Shown here: piece after piece, positions 24,054-30,994 of the stretch
Numbering within the stretch: the stretch's first letter is position 1
Layout of the letters: each line of letters starts with the position of its first letter
Assembly (NCBI GenBank): GCA_905213265.1
Contig: CAJMHR010000012.1
Location: forward strand, 1 to 52,648
Reading direction: 5' to 3'
DNA from: an uncultured Collinsella sp.
GTDB taxonomy: Bacteria; Actinomycetota; Coriobacteriia; Coriobacteriales; Coriobacteriaceae
Length of the DNA: 52,648 nucleotides
Translations under genes and position numbers: made by a program
Notes under the pieces: model-generated
What the model was told of the DNA's origin: nothing
The model's input: only the letters and a program-made list of their open reading frames with translations
The model's database searches: none

Positions 24054-24800
24054 CTAGAACAGGAAGCCGATGGCGATGAGGGCGATGCTGACGATGAGCA
24101 CGGCGATGTCCAGACCCTTGATGGGGTAGCGCTTGTACGAGCTGGCGCGCGTACGCAGATAGAAGCCGCGCTGTTCTGCCGCCAAGGCTGTGGCATCGGT
24201 CTTGCCCACGCTCGAGATGAGCAGTGGCACGCACAGTGGCAGCATGAGCTTAAGCTTCTTGATGGGGTTCTTGGTGTCGTACTCGACGCCGCGTGCGGTC
24301 TGCGCCTCCATGATGGCGTTCATCTCCTGACCAAACACCGGCACAAAGCGCAGCGCCGTGGTAAAGGTGAAGGCATAGCGATACGGTACGTGCAGCACCT
24401 CGACGCAGGCGTTGGCAAGGTCGTTGAGCTTGGTCACCATGAGCATGAGGATGAGTGGTAACGCCACACCCAGCAGGCGCAGGCAGGCCTTCGATCCCGT
24501 GATGAGGCCCGTGTCGGTGATAAAGCCCCATACTACGTTGCCATCGCGCATAAAGGCCAGCTGGAGCACCAGCATGATAAGCGCGAGCGGAATCAGCAAC
24601 TTGAGCAGCGAGAGCAGACGGTCGACGACGCCGGCATAGGCACCCAGCGCAAGGGTGAGTGCCAAAAAGCCCAGCAGCGCCACGTAGGTGTCGGACAAGA
24701 AGATGCCGACGATGATGGCGGCGGCGAGGCCCAGTTTGACGACGGGATTCAGGCGATGCAGCAGCGTATCGCCCGGCATGTAGTCGATGACGTTAACCAC
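24054..24800 (-). CDS. ecfT: ECF transporter transmembrane component EcfT
   Basis: About 248 residues from a GTG at 24800, which overlaps the ATPase stop and has AAGGAG ten bases upstream; a longer frame to 24833 is possible. It is the coupling membrane subunit that links the S component to the ATPases. Several hydrophobic helices precede the characteristic cytoplasmic coupling helices with the Ala-Arg-Gly type motifs EAQTARGVEYDTKNPIKK and ALAAEQRGFYLRTRASSYK. Last gene of the operon S component - double ATPase - EcfT, so this is a group I ECF transporter with its own module rather than a shared one. Confidence 0.92.
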   Translation of the reverse strand: MVNVIDYMPGDTLLHRLNPVVKLGLAAAIIVGIFLSDTYVALLGFLALTLALGAYAGVVDRLLSLLKLLIPLALIMLVLQLAFMRDGNVVWGFITDTGLITGSKACLRLLGVALPLILMLMVTKLNDLANACVEVLHVPYRYAFTFTTALRFVPVFGQEMNAIMEAQTARGVEYDTKNPIKKLKLMLPLCVPLLISSVGKTDATALAAEQRGFYLRTRASSYKRYPIKGLDIAVLIVSIALIAIGFLF

Positions 24801-26544
24801 GGTGGACCATCTCCTTGGTAATTCGAACGACATCGGTGACCTCGCTCACCTGCGCAAAAGCGGGCGAGACGGAAGATGCCAGACGGCGCGAGAGTTCAAT
24901 AACCTGGGGAGGCTCCACGTAGGCACGCCGCATGAGATCGATGTTCGAGAATAGCTCGTGCGTGCGGCCGCGGTCGAGGATGCGACCGTCGGCCATTACC
25001 ACAATGCGCTCGGCAAAATCCGAGACGACTTCCATATCGTGGCAGACCATGATAACGGCGCAACCACGCTCGGCCATGGTGCGCACCGTTTCCATGACAG
25101 TCATGCACTCGCGGTAATCAAGGCCGCTCGTGGGCTCGTCGAGCACGACGATCTTGGGCTCAACCACTACGACGGAGGCAAGCGCCACCATTTGTCGCTG
25201 GCCGCGCGAAAGCGAGAACGGTGCCTCGTCGGCGGGCAGACCAAAGCGGTCGATGACCAGCTGGGCGCGACGCAGAGCCTCGGCGCGGTCCATGCCGTCC
25301 AGTTCCAAGCCAAAGGCGACCTCGTCGAGCACGGTGTCCTTGCAGATCTGACGGTCGGGGTTTTGGAAGAGGGTTGCGACTTCGCGGGCGATACGGCTCG
25401 TGGGAACGGCTGCGGTATCCAGTCCCGTGACGCGCACGCTGCCCGAGGCGGGCTTAAGCAGGCCCGTGAGCAGCTTGGTGAGCGTGGTCTTGCCGGCGCC
25501 GTTTTGGCCGACGATGCCCACGAGCTCGCCAGGATAGAGCGTCAGGCTAAGGTCGTGTACGGCGGCGCCGCCATTGGGGTAGGCAAACTCAACATGGTCG
25601 AAGGTGAGTACGGGTTCGGCGTCCTTGGCATGAGGACGCAACGACGGTGCATGCGGGGAACCGGCGGGTGCCTGGGCTTCGATGGCCGCGTGTGCGGGGT
25701 CGACGATGCCCGAAATCAGGCGCTCAGCCTCATCGACATCCAAGCAGGGGGTACCGCTTACCAGGCCATCGGTTTGGAGGCTATTGAAGATACGCGTGAC
25801 GCGAGGGCAGTCGACGCCGATGGCACGGAGCTCGTCGGTATGCGCGAAGACCTCGTGTGGCTCGCCCTGCAGCGCGATTTCGCCATGGTTGAGCACGAAC
25901 ACGCGGTTGCAGTACTCCGAGAGCAGGGCGACTTTTTGTTCAACGACGACGATGGTGATTCCAAGTGCGCGGTTTGCCTCACGCAGCGTCTCGAAGACCA
26001 ACGTGGAGCTAGCGGGGTCGAGTGCCGCGGTGGGCTCGTCGAGAACCAAGACGCGCGGACGCATGGCGAGGATGGCGGCGATGGCTACCTTTTGCTTCTG
26101 TCCGCCCGAGAGGGTGGCGATTTCGCGGTCGCGCAGGTCGCTGATGCCGACGGTCTCGAGCGTTTCGCTCACGCGCCGCTCGATCTGGTCGTGGGGAACG
26201 CCAAAGTTCTCGAGGCCAAAGAGCATCTCGTCCTCGACGACCGAGGCGACCATCTGCGTGTCGATATCCTGCAGCACACTGTCGACGATTTGCGACACGT
26301 CGGTCAGCGAGACCTCGCAGGTGTCGTGGCCGTCAACTAACACGGAGCCATAAAAGGCGCCGGTGTAGTGGTGAGGTACGGCGCCCGACAGACAGGCGGC
26401 AAGTGTGGACTTACCGGCGCCCGAGGGCCCGATGATGCCGATGAAATCTCCCTTGTTCACGCTGAGCGAAACGTGGCTGAGCGCCTGCTCGGCTTGCGTG
26501 CCATAGGAGAACGAGACATCGTCGACGTTGATGATCGTTTCCAT
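24793..26544 (-). CDS. Fused double ATPase of ECF transporter (EcfA1-EcfA2)
   Basis: 583 residues; ATG at 26544 with AAAGG upstream. Two complete ABC ATPase domains are fused: domain 1 (about 1-235) has GPSGAGKSTL, LSGGQKQK and VLDEPTAALD; domain 2 (about 315-540) has GQNGAGKTTL, LSRGQRQMV (signature with Arg instead of Gly) and VLDEPTSGLD. Between them lies a variable linker. It powers vitamin or amino acid uptake by the EcfT/S partners encoded on both sides. A repeat hairpin (26563-26606) lies in the short gap after the S component. Confidence 0.92.
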   Translation of the reverse strand: METIINVDDVSFSYGTQAEQALSHVSLSVNKGDFIGIIGPSGAGKSTLAACLSGAVPHHYTGAFYGSVLVDGHDTCEVSLTDVSQIVDSVLQDIDTQMVASVVEDEMLFGLENFGVPHDQIERRVSETLETVGISDLRDREIATLSGGQKQKVAIAAILAMRPRVLVLDEPTAALDPASSTLVFETLREANRALGITIVVVEQKVALLSEYCNRVFVLNHGEIALQGEPHEVFAHTDELRAIGVDCPRVTRIFNSLQTDGLVSGTPCLDVDEAERLISGIVDPAHAAIEAQAPAGSPHAPSLRPHAKDAEPVLTFDHVEFAYPNGGAAVHDLSLTLYPGELVGIVGQNGAGKTTLTKLLTGLLKPASGSVRVTGLDTAAVPTSRIAREVATLFQNPDRQICKDTVLDEVAFGLELDGMDRAEALRRAQLVIDRFGLPADEAPFSLSRGQRQMVALASVVVVEPKIVVLDEPTSGLDYRECMTVMETVRTMAERGCAVIMVCHDMEVVSDFAERIVVMADGRILDRGRTHELFSNIDLMRRAYVEPPQVIELSRRLASSVSPAFAQVSEVTDVVRITKEMVHRG

Positions 26545-26562
26545 GGATACCTTTCATAGTCA

Positions 26563-26650
26563 TTGGGGATGTTCTTACATGACTAGTCGTTTAAGAACGT
26601 CCCCAAAAGCTAGTCGTTTGGGACAGTCTTTACCGATGGGGCACTGTGGG
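26563..26650. repeat. Inverted repeat and REP-like sequence inside the ECF operon
   Basis: TTGGGGATGTTCTTA (26563-26577) and TAAGAACGTCCCCAA (26592-26606) are complementary except for one G-U; CTAGTCGTTT occurs twice (26583-26592 and 26610-26619), followed by GGGACAGTCTTTACC. It separates the S-component and ATPase genes and could set their relative expression or mRNA decay. Confidence 0.5.
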
Positions 26651-27223
26651 TTAGTTGAGCTTCAGGGCCTTCTGGATAGGCAGGTAGAGGGCGCCGACCA
26701 GAATGGCGTTAAAGACGGCGGTCATGGCGACGACGGGCAACATGGCGGCGGCGAGCTCGCCGACCACGCCGAGCATTGCCATCTTGATGACCATGAAGAT
26801 GACGCCGGAGACAAAGGTGGTCAGGAAGGTTGCGACAATGGCGATCGCGGGCTTGACCTGACCGTTCTTGCCAGCGGCGTTGACGATGCCGGCCATGAGC
26901 ATGGCGGCGATGCCCTCGGCGGCAAAATCGACGAACGGCGAAGTGGTGGTGATCTGGATCACGGCAGCCGAGATGAGGCCAATAACGAGCGCCTGGCCGA
27001 TGTTGGGGCGAACGACCAGGATGGTGAGGCAGAAGGCCGAGATGATGAACTCGGGGCTGATCATGCCGCCCGAGATGCCCGAGATGGCCTTGCCGACGGT
27101 GAAGTTGAGGATGAAGCCGGCAGCGAGCAGGATGGCGAGCAGGACGAGGGCGCGGACGTCGAGTTTGCCGCGGTCGGCGGTCTGGACGGTGCGGGGCTGG
27201 GCGGCGGTGGTGTTCTGAGACAT
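26651..27223 (-). CDS. ECF transporter S component, predicted tryptophan-specific
   Basis: 190 residues from the ATG at 27223 (GAAAGGA upstream); the longer frame to 27253 reads leader sequence. Five to six hydrophobic helices are visible (ALVLLAILLAAGFILNFTVG, FIISAFCLTILVV, ALVIGLISAAVIQI, IAAMLMAGIVNAAG, AIAIVATFLTTFVSGVIFMVIK, AAMLPVVAMTAVFNAILVGALYL), as in substrate-binding S subunits. Specificity cannot be read from the protein, but the mRNA leader encodes a peptide with three successive Trp codons and a terminator, which strongly suggests tryptophan or a related aromatic compound. First structural gene of the ECF operon. Confidence 0.85.
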   Translation of the reverse strand: MSQNTTAAQPRTVQTADRGKLDVRALVLLAILLAAGFILNFTVGKAISGISGGMISPEFIISAFCLTILVVRPNIGQALVIGLISAAVIQITTTSPFVDFAAEGIAAMLMAGIVNAAGKNGQVKPAIAIVATFLTTFVSGVIFMVIKMAMLGVVGELAAAMLPVVAMTAVFNAILVGALYLPIQKALKLN

Positions 27224-27268
27224 GGTGAAAATCCTTTCGGAATGGGGGTGCAAGAGAAAAGTGGAGGC

Positions 27269-27398
27269 GCGTGATGCGAATGCGATCGGGCTCGAGATAG
27301 AAAAAGGCCCCCGGTCGAAACCGGAGGCCTTCCAATCACCTAGAGCGCAAAAACAGGCGTGAGGGACTCACTGTCGACCGATCGTATTCGCATCACGC
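27269..27398 (-). repeat. 21-nt inverted repeat flanking the Trp attenuator
   Basis: Arm 27378-27398 (within the leader peptide codons, directly after the Trp codons) and arm 27269-27289 (just before the S-component ribosome site) are complementary at 20 of 21 positions and enclose the terminator. Confidence 0.75.
27300..27331 (-). terminator. Attenuator terminator before the ECF operon
   Basis: On the minus strand AAGGCCTCCGGT and ACCGGGGGCCTT form a 12-bp stem with one G-U and a TTCG loop, followed by five T. It lies between the Trp leader peptide and the S-component gene. Confidence 0.85.
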
Positions 27399-27436
27399 CA
27401 CCACCAGTTGTTGAGAGACTTCATCGTGTTCTTCAT
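27368..27436 (-). CDS. Trp-rich leader peptide of ECF operon
   Basis: 22 codons plus TGA. The sequence is MKNTMKSLNN then three consecutive Trp (codons at 27406-27398) then RDANTIGRQ. The ATG has a strong GAAAGGAG at 27445-27452. Position, size, the Trp run and the downstream terminator are those of a classical attenuation peptide: when charged tRNA-Trp is scarce the ribosome stalls at the Trp codons and the RNA fold changes. GGCGTGA at 27399-27393 can pair with TCACGCC at 27362-27356 and would be masked by a stalled ribosome. It was too short for normal gene calling. Confidence 0.85.
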   Translation of the reverse strand: MKNTMKSLNNWWWRDANTIGRQ

Positions 27437-27494
27437 GTTGGTGGCTCCTTTCGTGATGCCGTGGCGCGGTCGCACCTAGTTGCTGTTGCGCTGC

Positions 27495-27500
27495 ACTATA
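27495..27500 (-). promoter_or_regulatory. -10 box of the Trp leader transcript
   Basis: TATAGT on the minus strand about 60 bases before the leader peptide start; no convincing -35 is seen. A near-perfect palindrome AAATCTTTTT/AAAAAGATTT lies just upstream (27523-27543) and may end the neighbouring transcript. Confidence 0.35.
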
Positions 27501-27564
27501 GCACAGCGAAGTGTGTGCGGGGAAATCTTTTTTAAAAAGATTTCAGGCGGGTTTCCCGCCGGTC

Positions 27565-27616
27565 AAAAGAGCGGGCTGAGCGGGCGAGACTGCCATTGCT
27601 GCCTTGTCCGCTCAGC
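27565..27616 (-). terminator. Terminator after the dipeptidase/anchor gene
   Basis: GCTGAGCGG and CCGCTCAGC (27608-27616 and 27575-27583) form a perfect 9-bp stem on the minus strand, followed after six bases by TTTT. Confidence 0.6.
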
Positions 27617-27623
27617 TAAGACG

Positions 27624-28028
27624 TTACTCCTTATTGCGACGGTAGAGGAAGTAACCGCCCGCGGAGATGACGGCAACGCCAGCGATGGCGAATGCGGCCA
27701 CCATGCGGCCATCAAAACGATCACCGGTGGTGGGCAGGCCGCCCTTGGTGTTCGTCTTGTTGGTGGTTACCGTGGTCGTGGTGTCCGACTTGCCAGGCTT
27801 CTCGGGCTTGGTGGTGGGCTGCTCGGGCTTAGCGGGCTGCTCGGGGGTACCGGGCTGCTCAGGAGTACCGGGCTGCTCAGGAGTACCAGGCTGATCCGGG
27901 GTTACCGGGTCGGTGGCAAGAGCGTCCTTGGCGTAGGTGATGGACACCTTGAGGCCGTTGGTCTCGGTGTTCAGGTCGCTCGGGGTGAAGGGCTGGTCGA
28001 AGTTCTCAGCCTTCAGATAGGCGCGCAT
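27624..28028 (-). CDS. Detached LPXTG anchor region of the C69 dipeptidase
   Basis: 134 residues if started at the ATG at 28028, but it has no signal peptide and no own ribosome site and continues in the same frame as the dipeptidase after a single TAG (28032-28034) and one Glu codon. It contains the end of the helical region (AYLKAENFDQPFTPSDLNTETNGLKVSITYAKDALATDP), a wall-spanning stretch with PGTPEQ repeats (TPEQPGTPEQPGTPEQPAKPEQP), and a full sorting signal: LPTTG, a transmembrane helix (MVAAFAIAGVAVISAGGYFLY) and RRNKE. Alone it could not be exported. It is most likely the 3' part of one interrupted gene. Confidence 0.7.
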   Translation of the reverse strand: MRAYLKAENFDQPFTPSDLNTETNGLKVSITYAKDALATDPVTPDQPGTPEQPGTPEQPGTPEQPAKPEQPTTKPEKPGKSDTTTTVTTNKTNTKGGLPTTGDRFDGRMVAAFAIAGVAVISAGGYFLYRRNKE

Positions 28029-28031
28029 CTC

Positions 28032-29570
28032 CTAGAGCAGGGCCTTGCACTTGACGTAGGTGTTCTCGGTAGCAGCTTTGCCGGCCTTGTTGGCCAGGGC
28101 AGTGCGGCCCTCGGTGGTCGTCTCGGCCAGCATGGCGGCGTCAACTTCCTTGTTCTGCTCGATGAGCTCGTTCTGGAGCGCATCGAGGTAGGCACGGACG
28201 CTGATACCAAGGGTGTCAGGGTTCTCAAAGCAGAGCGAGCTGATGTCCATGAGGACGTAGTTGATTGAGTTCTCGGGCTCCTCGTTGTACACGACGTCAG
28301 TCTGTTTGCAGTGATCGAAGGAGACGGTCTGATCGCTGAAGTACGGGCTGACCTCAGTTATCAGAGCGGAGTACAACGGGATGGCGACGGAGTACGCGGC
28401 GCGGGAGAGCATCTCCCACTGGATGGTAGCGACTTCTGGATCATACCCGCGACGAATCTGGAAAAGGTTGATTTCGGTGTTGCGCTCGCTGCCGATGGCG
28501 TAGACGCCGTCAGTGTTGGCGTTAAGGCCTGGGACGTTTTCGCCGCGGTTGCCGAAGGCGCGAATCAGCTCAAAGGTGCTCCAGCCAGACTTGCTAGGCT
28601 TGAAGAACAGGGGCTGGATTTCGCTGACCATAGCTCCCTTTTGGGCGGGTTTTTCATCCTTCTTAACGGTGATAATGTCGTAATCCGTGCCTTCGGTCAG
28701 CGGACTAGCAAAATAATTGCGGCCTTGCACATAGCGGGACCACTGGTGAACGCCAGAATCGGCGAGGCTTTCGCCATACGTTTTGGCAACGTCGAACTTG
28801 CCGTCTGTGTACTTAGCGAAACCCTTTTGCTCGGGCATGGACTGGATGCCCTCAGAGTGGAGGCAGTTTTCGGTGTCATCGAGGTCGACATCGTAGTTGA
28901 GGCTGCCGATGTTGGGGTTGAGTGAGGCGACGTCGTCGGTCAGTTTCATGGCGATCCACTGATGGGCGGAAAGCGTGGCGAACAGCCAGGTCTCGTTCTT
29001 GTCGGCGATGATGATCTGGTCGTTGGTGCAGACGCCCTTTTCGTCGACCAAGCTGCCGATGAGTTCGACGCCCTCGCGAGCGGTTGCGCTCTCGCCCAAG
29101 ATGATGCTGGCATAGCTATATTCGCCCAGACCCACTCCCTCATCGATGGGGTCTGCTGCTTCGGCATCCTCGTTATAGGAGGTGCTCAGCGTGGCAGAGC
29201 AGGACACGCCCTTCTCGTTGATTCCGGCTTCGGAGTAGGCGTCGGTGCGACCCAACCAGTTGGAGGGGTGGTCGCGTACATAGCTGTAGCGATAGGTAGG
29301 CTTATTCGAAGTGTATTCGAAAGCAGATTCAATCGAGCTGTACGTAAAGCCGGGTTCATGAGCGGGCTCGATGCCATAGTGCTTGAGGTAACGCGCTCCA
29401 AAGTCCTCGGCGCGGCCGTAGTACGTGTTGCCGTCGGCCGTAAGGTTTTTGCCCATGTACATCTGCGTGCAGGCGAGCGCAGATGTCGGCATGGACATGA
29501 TGGTCGCAGCTCCAAAGGCGAGGCCTATGCCTAGCTTCTTGAGCGCGTTGACGGGGTGAGTTTTCCTCAT
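28032..29570 (-). CDS. C69 family dipeptidase, ended early by TAG
   Basis: 512 residues; ATG at 29570 with GGGAGGG upstream. A signal peptide (MRKTHPVNALKKLGIGLAFGAATIMSMPTSALA) is followed at once by the N-terminal nucleophile Cys in ALA-CTQMYMGKNL, as expected for the Ntn-hydrolase PepD/C69 family. Other family features: YYGRAEDFGARYLKHYG, GVSCSATLSTSYN, GEYSYASIILGESATAREGVELIGSLVDEKG, and ETWLFATLSAHQWIAMKL. The catalytic part is complete. The frame stops at TAG 28034-28032 just before a wall-anchor region in the same frame, so in this strain the enzyme would be released rather than sortase-anchored unless the TAG is read through. Confidence 0.85.
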   Translation of the reverse strand: MRKTHPVNALKKLGIGLAFGAATIMSMPTSALACTQMYMGKNLTADGNTYYGRAEDFGARYLKHYGIEPAHEPGFTYSSIESAFEYTSNKPTYRYSYVRDHPSNWLGRTDAYSEAGINEKGVSCSATLSTSYNEDAEAADPIDEGVGLGEYSYASIILGESATAREGVELIGSLVDEKGVCTNDQIIIADKNETWLFATLSAHQWIAMKLTDDVASLNPNIGSLNYDVDLDDTENCLHSEGIQSMPEQKGFAKYTDGKFDVAKTYGESLADSGVHQWSRYVQGRNYFASPLTEGTDYDIITVKKDEKPAQKGAMVSEIQPLFFKPSKSGWSTFELIRAFGNRGENVPGLNANTDGVYAIGSERNTEINLFQIRRGYDPEVATIQWEMLSRAAYSVAIPLYSALITEVSPYFSDQTVSFDHCKQTDVVYNEEPENSINYVLMDISSLCFENPDTLGISVRAYLDALQNELIEQNKEVDAAMLAETTTEGRTALANKAGKAATENTYVKCKALL

Positions 29571-29589
29571 TTTCCCTCCCAGCGTGCGA

Positions 29590-29613
29590 AAGCCCTCTGT
29601 CGCCAGAGGGCTT
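29590..29613 (-). promoter_or_regulatory. Leader hairpin of the dipeptidase gene
   Basis: AAGCCCTCTG (29590-29599) and CAGAGGGCTT (29604-29613) form a perfect 10-bp stem 20 bases before the dipeptidase ribosome site. On the minus strand it is followed by only TTTC, so it is a weak terminator or a stability element. Confidence 0.45.
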
Positions 29614-29876
29614 CAGCCAATAAAGACACCTCATTAGCGTAACGAACTAGAAACAATATTCATCTATGAAAGAAACTTACTCGATAAGCGTGATGAAATA
29701 TGCGATGAGCGGTTAATTATACTCAGTTTGTAGCTTTATTTTAATAAAGACGCCCTGCAATTACTGTAGCCGAATAAAGTAGCTGGGAATGCCCGAAATG
29801 AGAATCCCCTGCTGTTTGGCAAATGCATAAACGGCAGGGGAGACGATAATTGGATGAATATCATGCCAATATGGAA
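29614..29876. other. AT-rich intergenic region between dipeptidase and microprotein
   Basis: It holds a probable minus-strand promoter for the dipeptidase (TATAAT at 29721-29716 with TTAAAA 17 bases upstream) and a 12-bp stem CCCCTGCTGTTT (29806-29817) / AAACGGCAGGGG (29829-29840) that probably ends the lipid kinase transcript. No gene is seen on either strand. Confidence 0.5.
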
Positions 29877-29969
29877 TTACTTCTTCCGGCGGTGGATCAC
29901 GTTGATCGCATAGCCGACGAGCATGGCCAAAACGATGATGATAAAGCCGAGCAGGGGATTGTCGTTCAT
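29877..29969 (-). CDS. 30-residue membrane microprotein
   Basis: A short frame with AGGAGGAC four bases upstream of its ATG (29973-29980), overlapping the stop of the lipid kinase gene. The peptide is MNDNPLLGF, a hydrophobic helix (IIIVLAMLVGYAINVI) and a basic end HRRKK, giving a single-pass membrane protein with the charged tail probably inside. The near-perfect ribosome site and tight coupling make it convincing despite its size. Function unknown; it may dock the kinase to the membrane or be independent. Confidence 0.7.
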   Translation of the reverse strand: MNDNPLLGFIIIVLAMLVGYAINVIHRRKK

Positions 29970-29978
29970 AGGGTCCTC

Positions 29979-30896
29979 CTATTTTCCGAGCGGGGAGAAT
30001 TCGTCGACGATGAGGTCGAGGCATTGCGGAAGCGCGCGGGCTCCAAAGACGCCCGAATTGCTGGAGATAATCTCGCCATCGAACTGCATGCCCAGCGATG
30101 GGGTGCAGGTGATCTTGGCTTCCTTGGTTTGGATGATCTTGAACTGCGGGCGGCCGAGTACCTTGCCGGCGGGGTCGAGTGCGGCGGTGATCACAGTCGG
30201 TAGAAGCTGCACGGTTTTTACGGGTTCGATGACCGCAATGTCGACCATGCCATCGTTCATGCGGCAGTCGGGGAACAGGTTGATGTCGTTTTGGATGACC
30301 GAGGTGTTGCCGGCCATGCAGCAGATGCCGTCGAGCTCCTCGACAATGCCGTCATGCTCAATCGTAAAGTGCGCTACCGTAGGATTGGGCGTGGCGAGCG
30401 CAGAGAGGAAGTAGGCGATCTCGCCGATGTCGTTTTTGGTGGGAGCGGCCTTCATCATGATCTCGGCGTCGAAGCCCGAGCCGGCGATGATGATAAAACC
30501 GTGGCGCTTCTCGTTGCCGTTCTCGTCGAGCCAAAAGAGCTCGCCCATGTCCACTTTGACCGTGCGACCGGCGCGGCAAGCCTTGGCAAGCGCCGCTGCC
30601 TCGGGGGCATTACCGATGTTGTTAAAGAACAGGCAGGCTGTGCCGGAGGGGAAGACGAGCGTGGGGACACCGCACCCGCGCATCTGGTCGAGCACGTTGG
30701 AGACGGTGCCGTCGCCGCCCGAAACGACCACGCGATCAAACTCGCGCACGTCTGCCACGGCGTCCTCGGGCTCCATGCCATCGCCGATAAAGCGCATCAC
30801 GACCTCGTCGCCGCCCTGCGCGAGGGCGTGCGTGAATGCGTAGATTTCATCTGAGCTGGGGCCCGATGCAGGGTTATGGATGATAAGGCAGCGCAT
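29979..30896 (-). CDS. Diacylglycerol kinase family lipid kinase
   Basis: 305 residues; ATG at 30896 with a weak GGGA. The family fold is visible: LIIHNPASGPSSDE at the N-terminus, the nucleotide-binding VVVSGGDGTVSNVL, PTLVFPSGTACLFFNNIG, and IIIAGSGFDAEIM, followed by the C-terminal beta sandwich (LGMQFDGEII). These enzymes phosphorylate diacylglycerol or related lipids at the inner membrane face and recycle glycerolipids. The stop codon lies in the ribosome site of a downstream 30-residue membrane protein, so the two form an operon. Confidence 0.88.
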   Translation of the reverse strand: MRCLIIHNPASGPSSDEIYAFTHALAQGGDEVVMRFIGDGMEPEDAVADVREFDRVVVSGGDGTVSNVLDQMRGCGVPTLVFPSGTACLFFNNIGNAPEAAALAKACRAGRTVKVDMGELFWLDENGNEKRHGFIIIAGSGFDAEIMMKAAPTKNDIGEIAYFLSALATPNPTVAHFTIEHDGIVEELDGICCMAGNTSVIQNDINLFPDCRMNDGMVDIAVIEPVKTVQLLPTVITAALDPAGKVLGRPQFKIIQTKEAKITCTPSLGMQFDGEIISSNSGVFGARALPQCLDLIVDEFSPLGK

Positions 30897-30994
30897 ACTT
30901 ACGTTCCCGTTCTGTGACTAACCGAGTATAGTTGTAAGGCAATGCCGATATCCTACCCGTGTTTTTCGGGCCTAACCTTATTCGATGGATTGAT

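Noticed and set aside
28029..28034. Reassignment of TAG to an amino acid in this genome
   Set aside because: TAG is the ordinary stop of several intact genes here (for example the lipid kinase, the FxLYD gene and rlmD), so a point mutation or local readthrough is more likely.
29761..30024. 87-codon minus-strand frame near the lipid kinase
   Set aside because: No ribosome site, overlaps the kinase end and the 30-codon microprotein in another frame, and has shadow-like composition.
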